NCBI RefSeq assembly: GCF_009728995.1
Contig: NZ_VTZW01000009.1
Span: 250,501 to 314,500, forward strand
Direction: 5' to 3'
Origin: Streptomonospora sp. PA3
Lineage (GTDB): Bacteria > Actinomycetota > Actinomycetes > Streptosporangiales > Streptosporangiaceae
Length of the DNA: 64,000 nucleotides
Shown piece by piece: positions 33,901 through 44,479 of the stretch. The notes below the pieces were generated by a model, which had not been told where the DNA came from, did not search any database, and saw only the letters and a list, made by a program, of their open reading frames with translations. The number at the start of each line of letters is the position of its first letter. Position 1 is the stretch's first letter. The position numbers and the translations under genes are program-made.

Positions 33901-34734
33901 CTACCAGTGGTCGGGGCGCTCCAGTGCCGGAGGCAGGCGGGTGGCGGCGTCCCCTCGGGCGGCGGCCGCCTGGGGGCCGGTGAGGAACAGGGCGCTGCCG
34001 AGGTCGGCTCCGCCGATGCGGGCGTCGCGCAGGTCGGCCCCGATCACATCCGCCCGGCGCAGGTCGGCGCCGCGCAGATCGGCGGCGATGAGCAGGGCAC
34101 CGCGCAGCTCCGCACCGCGCAGATCGGCACCGCGCAGGTCCGCCCCGAGCAGGTCGGCGCCCGCGAGGTCGCGGCCGGGGCCGGGTGCCTGTTCCCGGGC
34201 GAGTGCGCTCGCGCGGCGCAGCAGCGGTCTGGCCCGCTCCCGCAGCCGGTCGGGTTCGGCCGCGCGCAACTCGCCGGCGCCGGCGCGCGTCAGCTGCGCG
34301 GTCTCCTCCTGCACCTGCCGCAGATCGGAGTCGAGGGGCGCGGAGGTGGGCAGCGAGCGGGCTTCGTCCAGGTACCACAGCAGCTCGTGCAGCTGCCGCA
34401 GCACCGCGAAGGCGTCGAACACGGCGCGGGCGGTGCCGGGGTCGTCGCGCCACGAGCGCCCGCGGAAGGTGGCCTGCGAGACCTGCTGGCCGGCGCCGAA
34501 GCAGTCGAAGACCGTGCAGCCGCGGTAACCGTGCTCGCGCAGCCGGGCGTGGATGCCGCAGCCGTAGTCCTCGCGCAGATGGGTGCAGGGCTGCCCGGCC
34601 GCCTTGTCCACCGGGAAGTCGGCCGAGGCCGAGAACGGCAGGGCCGCGCAGCACAGCCCGACGCAGGCCGAGCAGTCGGCCCGCAGCTCGGCGCGTCCGG
34701 GCGCGCCCCGAGGCGCATCTGGTCCTGCCGCCAC
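33901..34734 (-). CDS. Pentapeptide-repeat protein with N-terminal Cys-rich domain
   Basis: 277 residues. Residues ~20-78 contain eight Cys in CSACVGLCC, CTHLREDYGCGIH and RGCTVFDCFGAG, resembling YkgJ-type metal/Fe-S-cluster-binding modules. A helical middle follows. Residues ~190-250 are about ten tandem pentapeptides of the A(D/E)L(R/L)G type (ADLLG, ADLRG, ADLRG, AELRG, ADLRR), which form a right-handed quadrilateral beta-helix. Pentapeptide proteins such as MfpA mimic DNA and protect gyrase, but ten repeats are short for that role. Function unknown. Downstream partner on the same strand is absent. Confidence 0.83.
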   Translation of the reverse strand: MAAGPDAPRGAPGRAELRADCSACVGLCCAALPFSASADFPVDKAAGQPCTHLREDYGCGIHARLREHGYRGCTVFDCFGAGQQVSQATFRGRSWRDDPGTARAVFDAFAVLRQLHELLWYLDEARSLPTSAPLDSDLRQVQEETAQLTRAGAGELRAAEPDRLRERARPLLRRASALAREQAPGPGRDLAGADLLGADLRGADLRGAELRGALLIAADLRGADLRRADVIGADLRDARIGGADLGSALFLTGPQAAAARGDAATRLPPALERPDHW

Positions 34735-34890
34735 TACCTTCTCCCCCGATCGACCCGGGCGCCGCGCCCGCCGCGGCGCCCGCCGCCGCGGGCCAGTCTA
34801 GGAGCCGGTGCCCGGCGGTCTTCCGGCCGCGGGGAAACGGGGCCGAGATGCGGGGCGGAAACAGGGGTGACCTGCGGCGGAGGCGTTGTT

Positions 34891-35589
34891 ATGGTGACGG
34901 CCTGTCGCCCGGACGTCCGCTGCACCGTGTGCGCGCGAGCCCCCGGCGGCAGCGACGGATTGGATCCCCCAGTGCACAAGCTCTTCTGCGACCCCGTCTC
35001 CACCCCTTCGGGGCCGCTCGCCGCCTCCGGCGAGCCGCCCGGGCCGGCCGCGCCGCCCGGCACCGGATCCGGCCCGGACGTGTCGAAGGACACCGCCCGC
35101 AGCGCCCGCGACCACGGGCTGGGCGCCCTCGTCAGCGTCCACACCCACGGCGACGTCGACCACCGGCGCGCCGCCGTCTACGTGCTCGCCACGGGCGCGG
35201 CGGCCGCGGCGGTGCTCGTGGCCGCCGACTCGGTTTTCCCCACCGCCTCGGACGTGCCCCGCCTGGCGCGGGCGGCCCTGCTGCTGCCGGTGCTGCCGGC
35301 GGCGCTGTGGGCGGCCGCGGTCCTGCGCGGGCGCACGGGCGTGTACCTGTTCGAGCGCGGTTTCGTCCTGCGGACGGGACGGCGCTCGCGGGCGGTGCGG
35401 TTCGCCGACTTGGTCGCCCTGAAGCACACGCCGGGCAGCAGCGGGGCCGGCGACGTCAAGCTGTGGACGCGCGAGGGCCGGACCCTCGTGCTGTCCGGAC
35501 TCGATATCCCCGACGCCGCGCCGCTGTTCGCCGTGCTCCGCCGCCACGCCGCCAGGCGCGGCCTGCCGGCGAAGCGGCCGAAGCCCTAG
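34891..35589 (+). CDS. Membrane protein with PH-like C-terminal domain
   Basis: About 232 residues. A Pro/Gly-rich N-terminal ~85 residues is followed by two membrane helices (about 98-118 and 128-150). A beta-rich region FERGFVLRTGRRSRAVRFADLVAL... VKLWTREGRTLVLSGLDIPD resembles a PH domain. The ATG at 34891 has GGCGGAGG at good spacing; GTG 34972 in the same frame is the alternative start and would remove an odd Cys-containing leader (CRPDVRCTVC). Divergent from the pentapeptide gene. No family function is known. Confidence 0.68.
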   Translation: MVTACRPDVRCTVCARAPGGSDGLDPPVHKLFCDPVSTPSGPLAASGEPPGPAAPPGTGSGPDVSKDTARSARDHGLGALVSVHTHGDVDHRRAAVYVLATGAAAAAVLVAADSVFPTASDVPRLARAALLLPVLPAALWAAAVLRGRTGVYLFERGFVLRTGRRSRAVRFADLVALKHTPGSSGAGDVKLWTREGRTLVLSGLDIPDAAPLFAVLRRHAARRGLPAKRPKP

Positions 35590-35617
35590 CATTCGGCGCC
35601 GGCCCGCACCGCCGATC

Positions 35618-36343
35618 TCAGCCGGCGCTGTGGGCGATGTCGACGATCACCTCGCGGGTGCCGCTGTCCTCGTCGAGCTGCGAGAGGGCGCGGAAGGGCA
35701 GCTTCTCGCGCACGCCGACCGCGAAGGTGGTCACGGCTTCGAACGAGCCGCCGTAGCGCACGGAGCGCAGGGCGGGCCAGTCGGCGACCCTGCTGCTGGG
35801 CACCAGCGCCTCCTGGCCCTGCGCCAGCGGTTCCTTGCCGACGCCGCCGCCGGGGGTGCCTCGCGCAGGCGCGTGCACGACCACCTCCAGGACGGCGCCG
35901 CCCGCGTGCGGTACGGGCCTGCCCGATCCCTGCGCCTGCACTTCGGGCTGGTATTCCACGTCGAACCCGGTCCGGGCCGCGCCGCCGATGTCGATGACGA
36001 CGCGGTCGAAGCAGTCGTGGCGGCCGGCGCGGACGTCGACGACGGGGCCGCCGGAGCGGCCTTCGCGCGTATCGGGCCGCAGCGTCCAGCTCTCGGTCGC
36101 CTCGCACGCGGCCCGGCCGTCGCCGTCGCTGCCCTCACCATCTCCGCCGCCACCCCCGCTGCCGTCGTCGTGGGCGGAGCCGTCCGCCGGCGCCGAGGAC
36201 GTCTGGGTCGCGGTGTCCGGGGTCGGGGAGCGCGGTGTCTCGACGGTTCCCGTGCCTTTCGGTGACGCGGGTTCGCCCCCTCCGCCGCACGAGGCCAGCA
36301 GCAGCGCGAGCGCAGCGGGCCAGAGGAAGCCCGGCTTCCGCAT
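35618..36343 (-). CDS. Lipoprotein with AMIN-like beta domain
   Basis: 241-residue lipoprotein: signal peptide KPGFLWPAALALLLASC with lipobox LLASC (Cys ~19), then a Ser/Thr/Gly/Asp-rich spacer (about 20-75). A C-terminal ~155-residue domain follows (DVRAGRHDCFDRVVIDIGGA... GFDVEYQPE... LRSVRYGGSFEAVTTFAVGV... VIVDIAHSAG) that matches the AMIN-like family of actinobacterial lipoproteins. AMIN-type domains are thought to bind envelope polymers. Two Cys in the domain may pair. It is convergent with the gene at 34891 (28-base gap). Confidence 0.83.
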   Translation of the reverse strand: MRKPGFLWPAALALLLASCGGGGEPASPKGTGTVETPRSPTPDTATQTSSAPADGSAHDDGSGGGGGDGEGSDGDGRAACEATESWTLRPDTREGRSGGPVVDVRAGRHDCFDRVVIDIGGAARTGFDVEYQPEVQAQGSGRPVPHAGGAVLEVVVHAPARGTPGGGVGKEPLAQGQEALVPSSRVADWPALRSVRYGGSFEAVTTFAVGVREKLPFRALSQLDEDSGTREVIVDIAHSAG

Positions 36344-36709
36344 CGGGGTACACCCCTTCCCTGTCGGGGGCAACAGGTCCTGTCCGGGGGCTACCCGTGG
36401 GCGCCGGCCCGCACGCCCGCCAAGGCGCGCGGTGCGTTTCCGATCCCGACGAGTGGGGAGCGGTCCGAGTGGTGCGGGCGCCCGCCCTCCAACGGGGAGA
36501 CCTGTGCGGCGGGCGCCCGCGTCCGGTCGGCACCCGCGTCCCGCGGACGTCGCGGGCCGGCCGGCGCGCGGCCCGCCGGGCTCTGCGCCGGCGGCGCGAC
36601 CGCACGTCGCCGGATCCGGCTCCGCGGCCGGGGGACGGACCGAAAGCGGACACTCGGCAGGTCCGCTTCAGCACTGGGAAACGTCGGCGGCACGTGGCAC
36701 GATAGGCAG
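36344..36709. other. Divergent intergenic region upstream of the AraC gene
   Basis: About 366 bases between the lipoprotein and AraC starts. Promoters for both are expected. No recognised operator or RNA element. Confidence 0.4.
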
Positions 36710-37153
<444 letters not shown>

Positions 37154-37163
37154 CGTGACCTCC

Positions 37164-37577
37164 ATGGACATGACCATTCACAGCAGTTTTCTGCCGCACA
37201 GCGACCCCGACGCCTCCCTGGCCTTCTACCGCGACGTCCTCGGCTTCGAGGTGCGAAACGACGTCGGATACGGCGGGATGCGCTGGATCACGGTCGGCCC
37301 CGCCGACCAGCCTGAAACGTCCATCGTCCTGGAGCCGCCGGCCGTCGAGGGCTGCGGCATCACCGACGACGAGCGCCGCACCATCACCGAGATGATGGCC
37401 AAGGGCACCTACGCCGGCGTCAACCTGGCCACCTCCGACGTCGACGCCGCCTTCGAGCGGCTGGCGGAGGGCGGCGCCGAGGTCGTCCAGGAGCCCACCG
37501 ACCAGCCCTACGGCGTTCGCGACTGCGCCTTCCGCGACCCCGCGGGCAACCTGCTCCGCATCCAGGAGAAGCGCTGA
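37164..37577 (+). CDS. VOC-superfamily (glyoxalase/bleomycin-resistance-like) protein
   Basis: 137 residues with the paired beta-alpha-beta-beta-beta module of the vicinal oxygen chelate fold: SDPDASLAFYRDVLGFEVRN... at the N-terminus and GVNLATSDVDAAFERLAEGGAEVV... RDCAFRDPAGNLLRIQ at the C-terminus (DPAGN signature). Members are dioxygenases, glyoxalases or drug-binding resistance proteins. Starts at GTG 37155, ATG 37164 or ATG 37170 are possible; no clear ribosome site, consistent with coupling to araC. A stretch with two acidic loops (ITDDERRTITEMM) is typical of this subgroup. Confidence 0.88.
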   Translation: MDMTIHSSFLPHSDPDASLAFYRDVLGFEVRNDVGYGGMRWITVGPADQPETSIVLEPPAVEGCGITDDERRTITEMMAKGTYAGVNLATSDVDAAFERLAEGGAEVVQEPTDQPYGVRDCAFRDPAGNLLRIQEKR

Positions 37578-37709
37578 GCCGCCCGGCCGCAACACCATGA
37601 CCTGCATAGGCGGCGCCGCAGCGGAGCCCGCGCGCGGCGCCGCGGGATCGAGCCGGGCGACGTCCGACGACGACCGCGAATGCGGCCCCGCCCAAGAGAC
37701 GGAGAAGCG

Positions 37710-40091
<2,382 letters not shown>

Positions 40092-40125
40092 CGACTCCGG
40101 CGCGGGGCGGCAGCGGTATCCGTCT

Positions 40126-40156
40126 CGCCCCGCCCGGGACCGGTCCGGGCGGGGCG
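40126..40156 (+). terminator. Terminator after the UvrA-like gene
   Basis: Perfect 12-bp stem CGCCCCGCCCGG / CCGGGCGGGGCG with a seven-base loop, 35 bases after the stop codon; short AT at the 3-prime side. Confidence 0.8.
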
Positions 40157-40466
40157 GATTGGCGATCCCGGCCGGCCGTGTACCGGATCCCTGAGGCGCG
40201 AGCGCGGTCGGGACGGGTGGTACGCCTCGCTCCGCGTCGGTGCCGGCCGCGGGCATCCCCGCGGCTCCGGGGTCGGCTGCGCGCGCTCGGCCCGCCTCGA
40301 CCGACGCGCTCGGGACCGTCCCGAGTGCGGTCACGGGCCGAATCCGCCCGTCCCCGGTGGCGGAATCGTCTCGCTTCGCATTGGGCATAGAATGCGACAA
40401 GTCCGCGGAACGGTTTCATCTTCGTCCGCGGCGATGCTCGTCCAAACGGCTTCGTGGACGCGCGCA

Positions 40467-40495
40467 TGATGGGAAATTGATGGGTTTTTGATGGC
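40467..40495 (+). promoter_or_regulatory. Three heptamer direct repeats, probable SARP-binding site
   Basis: TGATGGG (40467-40473), TGATGGG (40478-40484) and TGATGGC (40489-40495) recur with an exact 11-base period and AT-rich four-base spacers. Heptamers on one helix face near the -35 position are the known SARP (AfsR/ActII-ORF4-type) recognition pattern. A TATCAC -10-like hexamer at 40506-40511 would start transcription at or beside the ATG at 40516. The SARP gene at 48508 is the natural candidate activator. Confidence 0.72.
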
Positions 40496-40515
40496 GGTGC
40501 CCCAGTATCACCGCT

Positions 40516-42597
40516 ATGGACCATCCGGAGACCAGGAAACGCGATCTTGCGGACGGCGAGGCGTTCGTCGGTGATCTGCGGAGTGCATTGCGCGGTCAGC
40601 CTGTGGACGTCCCGTCCCTCGCCGGTCTCTTCCGCGGCGGCGACGGCCGGGTGGACGCTCTCCGCTGTGCTCAGCTGCTGAGCGGCGGCCGGGTCCGCGC
40701 CGAGCGGATCCTGCACGGGCTGTGCCGGGAGCGCGGCGCGGCGGAGGAGCGCTCCGCGGAGATCTCCCGCGCCGTCGTCGGCGACCTGCCGGTCGGGGGC
40801 ATCCGGCTCTCCGGCGCCGAGGCGGTCGCGGTCATGCTGGCCGCCGCCGGCGTGCACAGCGTCTTCGCCTACGCCGGCACCTCCGAGCTGGCGCTCTGCG
40901 ACGCGGTCGAGCGCACCGCCGCGGTCCGCCTGGTCAACGGCAGAGGCGACAAGGAGTCGGCGTTCTTCGCAGCGGGGGCGTCGCTGCTGCGGCCGAACAG
41001 GGGTGCGGCCGTGCTGCACGGTGCCCGCGGCCTCACCAACGCCGCCGGCGCCCTGGCCGATGCCCGGCGCAACGAATCGGGGACCATGTTCGTCGTCGGC
41101 CTCCCCTCGTCGGGGTCTGCGCGCTTCCTGCCGCCGCACGGCGAGAAGGGCCTCCTCCAGGGCATGGCGGCCTTAGCGAACTGGACATGGGAGTCCCCGG
41201 CCGTCCCGACCGCGTCCGCGCAGAGGGCGCAGGCGGGACGGCGCTTCGTCGAGCGGTTCCGGCACGGACTGGCCGCAACGGCCGAACCGCCCCACGGCCC
41301 CGCGCTGTTCGGCCTTCCCCAAGACGTGGCCGAGCAGCGGTGGATACCGCTGCAGGCGCTGCTGGAGGCGCCCGTGCCCGGGCCGCCCCGGCGTGCCGGC
41401 GCCGACGGCGCGGCCCTGGACGCGGCGGTGCGGGCGCTACGTGCGGCCGAGCGCCCGCTTGTGCTGATCGACGACTACGCCCTCAGGTACGACGGCGTAC
41501 AGGCGGCCCTCGACGGCCTCAGCCGGACCATCGGCGCGCCGGTGCTCCAGCTCCGCTACCGGCGCGGACCGATGCTGTTCGAGCGGCTCCAGCCGACCCG
41601 CGTCGCCAACTTCGGCGGCTGGATGAACCGGTTCAGCGCCACGCACGCGGACCTGCTCGCCGCATGCGACCTGCTGATCACAGTGGAGGACCGCAACTGC
41701 TATCAGCGGGTCGCGGGCCGGCTTCCGGACTGCCGGAAAATCGCGATCAACACCGATCCCGAAAAGGTGCGGAAAAACGAGTACCTCGGGTCGGACGACC
41801 CCCTCGTCATCGGAGACCCGGCACTCGCCCTGCGCGGACTGGCCGAGGCGCTGGGGGCGGAAACCGGCCCTCCGCGGGCCGTATGGGCGCCGATCGAGGA
41901 GATCCGAGCGGCGGCCTGGGAAACGCCCGAGCCGGCCTCCCCCGAGATCGCGCGCGGGCGAAGGGGCGTCGCCGAGGTGCTCGCCGAGGTGCTCGGCAAC
42001 TGGCCCCGCCCGGTGCTGGTCGATGACAGCCAGATGTTCGGCGGCCTGCTGGCCGAGCATTACGACCGCCTTCCCGCGGAACTGAGGGTCTTCGGAGGCC
42101 ACGGCGGGTTCGTCGGCGGCGGCCTGGCCTATGCCGTTGGCGCGGCCCTCGCCGGCCACGGCATCCGCGTGATGTGCACGCTCGGGGACCAGGCGTTCAC
42201 CAACTCCTTCCAGGGCCTGGTCGCGGCGCTGCAGGAGCAGGCCAGGGTCCTCTTCGTCGTGTGCAACAACGGCGCGTCGGTGTCGCTCAACAAGCAGGCC
42301 GACGCGTCCTTCGGCGCACAGCCCGGCCGACGCTCCTATCTCGACAACGTCGACGGCTTCTCCTACCACGGGGTCGCCGCCTCGATGGGCATCCCCGCGG
42401 AGCGGGTAGCGGTGCCCATCGGCGGACCGGCCGAGGACGTCGACGCCGCCCTCGTGCGGCTGGCCGGGGCGATGAAGAAGGCGGGCGAAGCGGCGGGGCC
42501 CAGTCTGGTCGAACTCGTCCTGCCCTCCGACCCCGAGGTCTGGCGTGGAATCTGGCTGACCCAGGGGTTCGAGCAGATCGCCGAGGCGGCGGTCTGA
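40516..42597 (+). CDS. ThDP-dependent enzyme of the acetolactate synthase/benzoylformate decarboxylase superfamily
   Basis: 693 residues. A ~95-residue N-terminal extension of unknown fold precedes the PYR domain, whose conserved catalytic Glu is E147 (GDKESAFFAAG) ahead of HGARGLTNAAGALADARRNE. The middle domain is ~310-450. The PP domain carries LGDQAFTNSFQ (GDQ at 557-559) and NN at 584-585, the GDG-x25-NN cofactor motif with Gln replacing the last Gly. Length and extension differ from IlvB, Xsc or MenD, so the reaction (decarboxylation, or carboligation of a two- or three-carbon unit) is not assignable. No Shine-Dalgarno precedes ATG 40516, suggesting leaderless initiation. Its stop overlaps the next start (TGATG). 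Confidence 0.85.
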   Translation: MDHPETRKRDLADGEAFVGDLRSALRGQPVDVPSLAGLFRGGDGRVDALRCAQLLSGGRVRAERILHGLCRERGAAEERSAEISRAVVGDLPVGGIRLSGAEAVAVMLAAAGVHSVFAYAGTSELALCDAVERTAAVRLVNGRGDKESAFFAAGASLLRPNRGAAVLHGARGLTNAAGALADARRNESGTMFVVGLPSSGSARFLPPHGEKGLLQGMAALANWTWESPAVPTASAQRAQAGRRFVERFRHGLAATAEPPHGPALFGLPQDVAEQRWIPLQALLEAPVPGPPRRAGADGAALDAAVRALRAAERPLVLIDDYALRYDGVQAALDGLSRTIGAPVLQLRYRRGPMLFERLQPTRVANFGGWMNRFSATHADLLAACDLLITVEDRNCYQRVAGRLPDCRKIAINTDPEKVRKNEYLGSDDPLVIGDPALALRGLAEALGAETGPPRAVWAPIEEIRAAAWETPEPASPEIARGRRGVAEVLAEVLGNWPRPVLVDDSQMFGGLLAEHYDRLPAELRVFGGHGGFVGGGLAYAVGAALAGHGIRVMCTLGDQAFTNSFQGLVAALQEQARVLFVVCNNGASVSLNKQADASFGAQPGRRSYLDNVDGFSYHGVAASMGIPAERVAVPIGGPAEDVDAALVRLAGAMKKAGEAAGPSLVELVLPSDPEVWRGIWLTQGFEQIAEAAV

Positions 42598-43229
42598 TGG
42601 GGCGGATCCTGCTGGATTCGGCGGCGCTGGACGATGCCGCCTGGGCGAGCGGTGCGGGTTTCGTGCGCGGGATCACCACCAACCCGACGCTGCTGAGACG
42701 GGAAACCGGGGATCCGCTCGGCCACGCCGAGAAGATCCTCGCAACGGCGGGTTTCGGCGAGCTCTACTATCAGCCGACCGGAGCGTACGGGGATGCGGCC
42801 GAGGAAGCCGAGTCCGCCTGGGCGCTGGATCGGCAGCGGGTGATCCTGAAACTCCCCGCCACGGCGAGCGGCGCGGCACTGGCCGCCACGCTGGCGAGCC
42901 GGGGCGCGCGTGTGGCGCTGACGGCCGCGCAGTCCCCGCTTGCGATGATCGCGGCCGAGTCGATCGGCTGCTCGGCGGTCATCCCCTACCTGGACCGCGC
43001 GCTTCGCGATCCGCACACCGATTCCCGGCTGCTGCGAGCACTGGCGGAGGTGCGCCGCAAGGCGACGCCCATCGTCGCCGCGTCGGTGAAGAGCACGGCC
43101 CAGATACTCCAGGCGTTCACCGACGGCGCCGACGCGGTCACCGCGCCCCGCGCCGTACTCGAAGAGCTCTTGCAGCACCCGGCGAGCCTGGAGGCCGAGC
43201 GGAGGTTCGCCGCCGAATACCGGTCCTGA
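42597..43229 (+). CDS. Fructose-6-phosphate aldolase/TalC-type transaldolase
   Basis: 210-residue single-domain TIM-barrel. N-terminal strand ILLDSAAL has D7; then GITTNPTLL (family TTNP motif), RVILKLPAT with Schiff-base lysine K85 (same number as in E. coli FSA), TAAQSPLAMIAAESIGCSAV and IPYLDRALRD. Such enzymes split or join sugar phosphates through a dihydroxyacetone or hydroxyacetone donor. It starts within the stop codon of the ThDP enzyme (one-base overlap), so the two are translated together and probably act in succession on a sugar-derived carbon chain (inference). It is not needed for central metabolism in this setting. Confidence 0.88.
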   Translation: MGRILLDSAALDDAAWASGAGFVRGITTNPTLLRRETGDPLGHAEKILATAGFGELYYQPTGAYGDAAEEAESAWALDRQRVILKLPATASGAALAATLASRGARVALTAAQSPLAMIAAESIGCSAVIPYLDRALRDPHTDSRLLRALAEVRRKATPIVAASVKSTAQILQAFTDGADAVTAPRAVLEELLQHPASLEAERRFAAEYRS

Positions 43230-43266
43230 TCTCGCCGATCCACCCATCTGGAGAGAGGGAAGCCTG

Positions 43267-44478
43267 ATGCCCCTTCGCCCTTCCGATCCCCGGGTTCTGG
43301 CCGCGGCGGTCGCCGACAGCATGGTGGTCGCCACCGATCCGGCGGCCCGGCGCTCCGGCCTGTTCTACTGGGAGATGGCGCGGCCCTGGACCACGGCCGT
43401 GGTGGACGCGGTGCGCACCGGCGACGATCCGCTGATCGGCTCGCTGGGCACCGCCCTGCTCGACGATCCCGGCGACTTCGACCGCTACACCCGGTTCACC
43501 GACGCCCTGGTGAAGCTCGCCCCGGAGTCGCCGACGGCCCGCGAGCTGTTCGGCCTCGCCTGGGAGGCGGAGTCCAACTCGCGCATCGGCTACCACATCG
43601 GCTCCGCGCACACGCGCGGACAGGCCCCGGTGACCGTCGCGGAGTTGACCGGCAGGCCGGTCGGCGATCCCTGTCCCGCCGACGCGTCCCCGCCGGTCCT
43701 CATCGTGATCCCGTTCCGCGACCGCAGCGCGGAGGGGTGGCGGCTGCGCAATCTGCTGGCCTGCCTGCAATCCCTGCGCGACCAGTCCTATCCGCGCGAC
43801 GAGTACCGGGTCGTCGTGGTGGAGTCCGACGATGCGCCCCGGCGGCGCGAGGTGATCGAGCCCTACGCCGACCGCTACCTGTTCGCGCGGAAGGCGGGGA
43901 TGTTCAACAAGTCCTGGGCCGTCAACGTCGGTGTCGTGGAGAGCGGCGAGGCCACCGAGGTCGTCTGCATCCTGGACGCGGACGCGCTGGCCGACCGCGA
44001 CTTCGTGGCCCGCAACGCGGCCAGCTTCCAGCGGCCGGGCACCGGCGGCCATCTGACCTACCGCGACATGTTCTGCCTCGACGAGGAGGCGACCTCCCAG
44101 GCGATCCGCGACCGGATCGCCGCCGGCGAGGCGGAGGCCCCCTCCGAGCGCCTGCGCGGTTTCCTGCTGCGCCGCCCCCCGGGCTGCTGCCTGTGGGTGC
44201 GTGCCCAGACGTTCCACCGCATCGGCGGCATGGACGAGCGCTACGAGGGCTGGGGCGGGGAGGACAACGACTTCGCCTACCGGTTCGACTTCTCCGCTCC
44301 CTTCGACTCCTTCGACGACCGGCTGCTGCACATGAGCCACCCGCCGTCCTCCCTGCTGCGCGAGGACGGAGAGCTCGTGAACGCCCACATCCCGCCGCTG
44401 AGCTGGGGGCCCGACTGGCCGATCGGGCAGCGGGACCGGTTCGAGGCCGAAGCGGTGAGCGACGATCTCCAGCACTGA
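43267..44478 (+). CDS. GT2-type glycosyltransferase with galactosyltransferase-like C-terminus
   Basis: 403 residues. The N-terminal ~135 residues are helical and of unknown function. The GT-A domain starts PPVLIVIPFRDRSAEGWRLR; the nucleotide-sugar metal motif is LDADAL (D237-A-D239). The acceptor motif GWGGEDNDF at 328-336 is characteristic of Glyco_transf_7C/polypeptide galactosyltransferase-like enzymes. It uses a UDP-sugar to glycosylate an unknown acceptor in the cytoplasm. AGAGAGGGAAG precedes the ATG. One base separates its stop from the RapZ-like gene, placing it in the same operon. Confidence 0.87.
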   Translation: MPLRPSDPRVLAAAVADSMVVATDPAARRSGLFYWEMARPWTTAVVDAVRTGDDPLIGSLGTALLDDPGDFDRYTRFTDALVKLAPESPTARELFGLAWEAESNSRIGYHIGSAHTRGQAPVTVAELTGRPVGDPCPADASPPVLIVIPFRDRSAEGWRLRNLLACLQSLRDQSYPRDEYRVVVVESDDAPRRREVIEPYADRYLFARKAGMFNKSWAVNVGVVESGEATEVVCILDADALADRDFVARNAASFQRPGTGGHLTYRDMFCLDEEATSQAIRDRIAAGEAEAPSERLRGFLLRRPPGCCLWVRAQTFHRIGGMDERYEGWGGEDNDFAYRFDFSAPFDSFDDRLLHMSHPPSSLLREDGELVNAHIPPLSWGPDWPIGQRDRFEAEAVSDDLQH

Positions 44479-44479
44479 C

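Larger units (their letters stand above)
40092..40515. other. Intergenic region at the head of the 40-49 kb gene cluster
   Basis: About 424 bases holding the terminator of the UvrA-like gene (40126-40156) and, at its right end, three heptamer repeats (40467-40495) that look like a SARP site. The stretch 40380-40460 is AT-richer than its surroundings. No gene is supported inside it. Confidence 0.5.

Noticed and set aside
33055-35589. Apparent single 844-codon gene fusing a methyltransferase to a membrane protein.
   Set aside because: After 33688 the frame no longer matches the family while another frame does, and a ribosome site at 34876-34883 marks a separate gene start at 34891. The fusion is a frameshift artefact.
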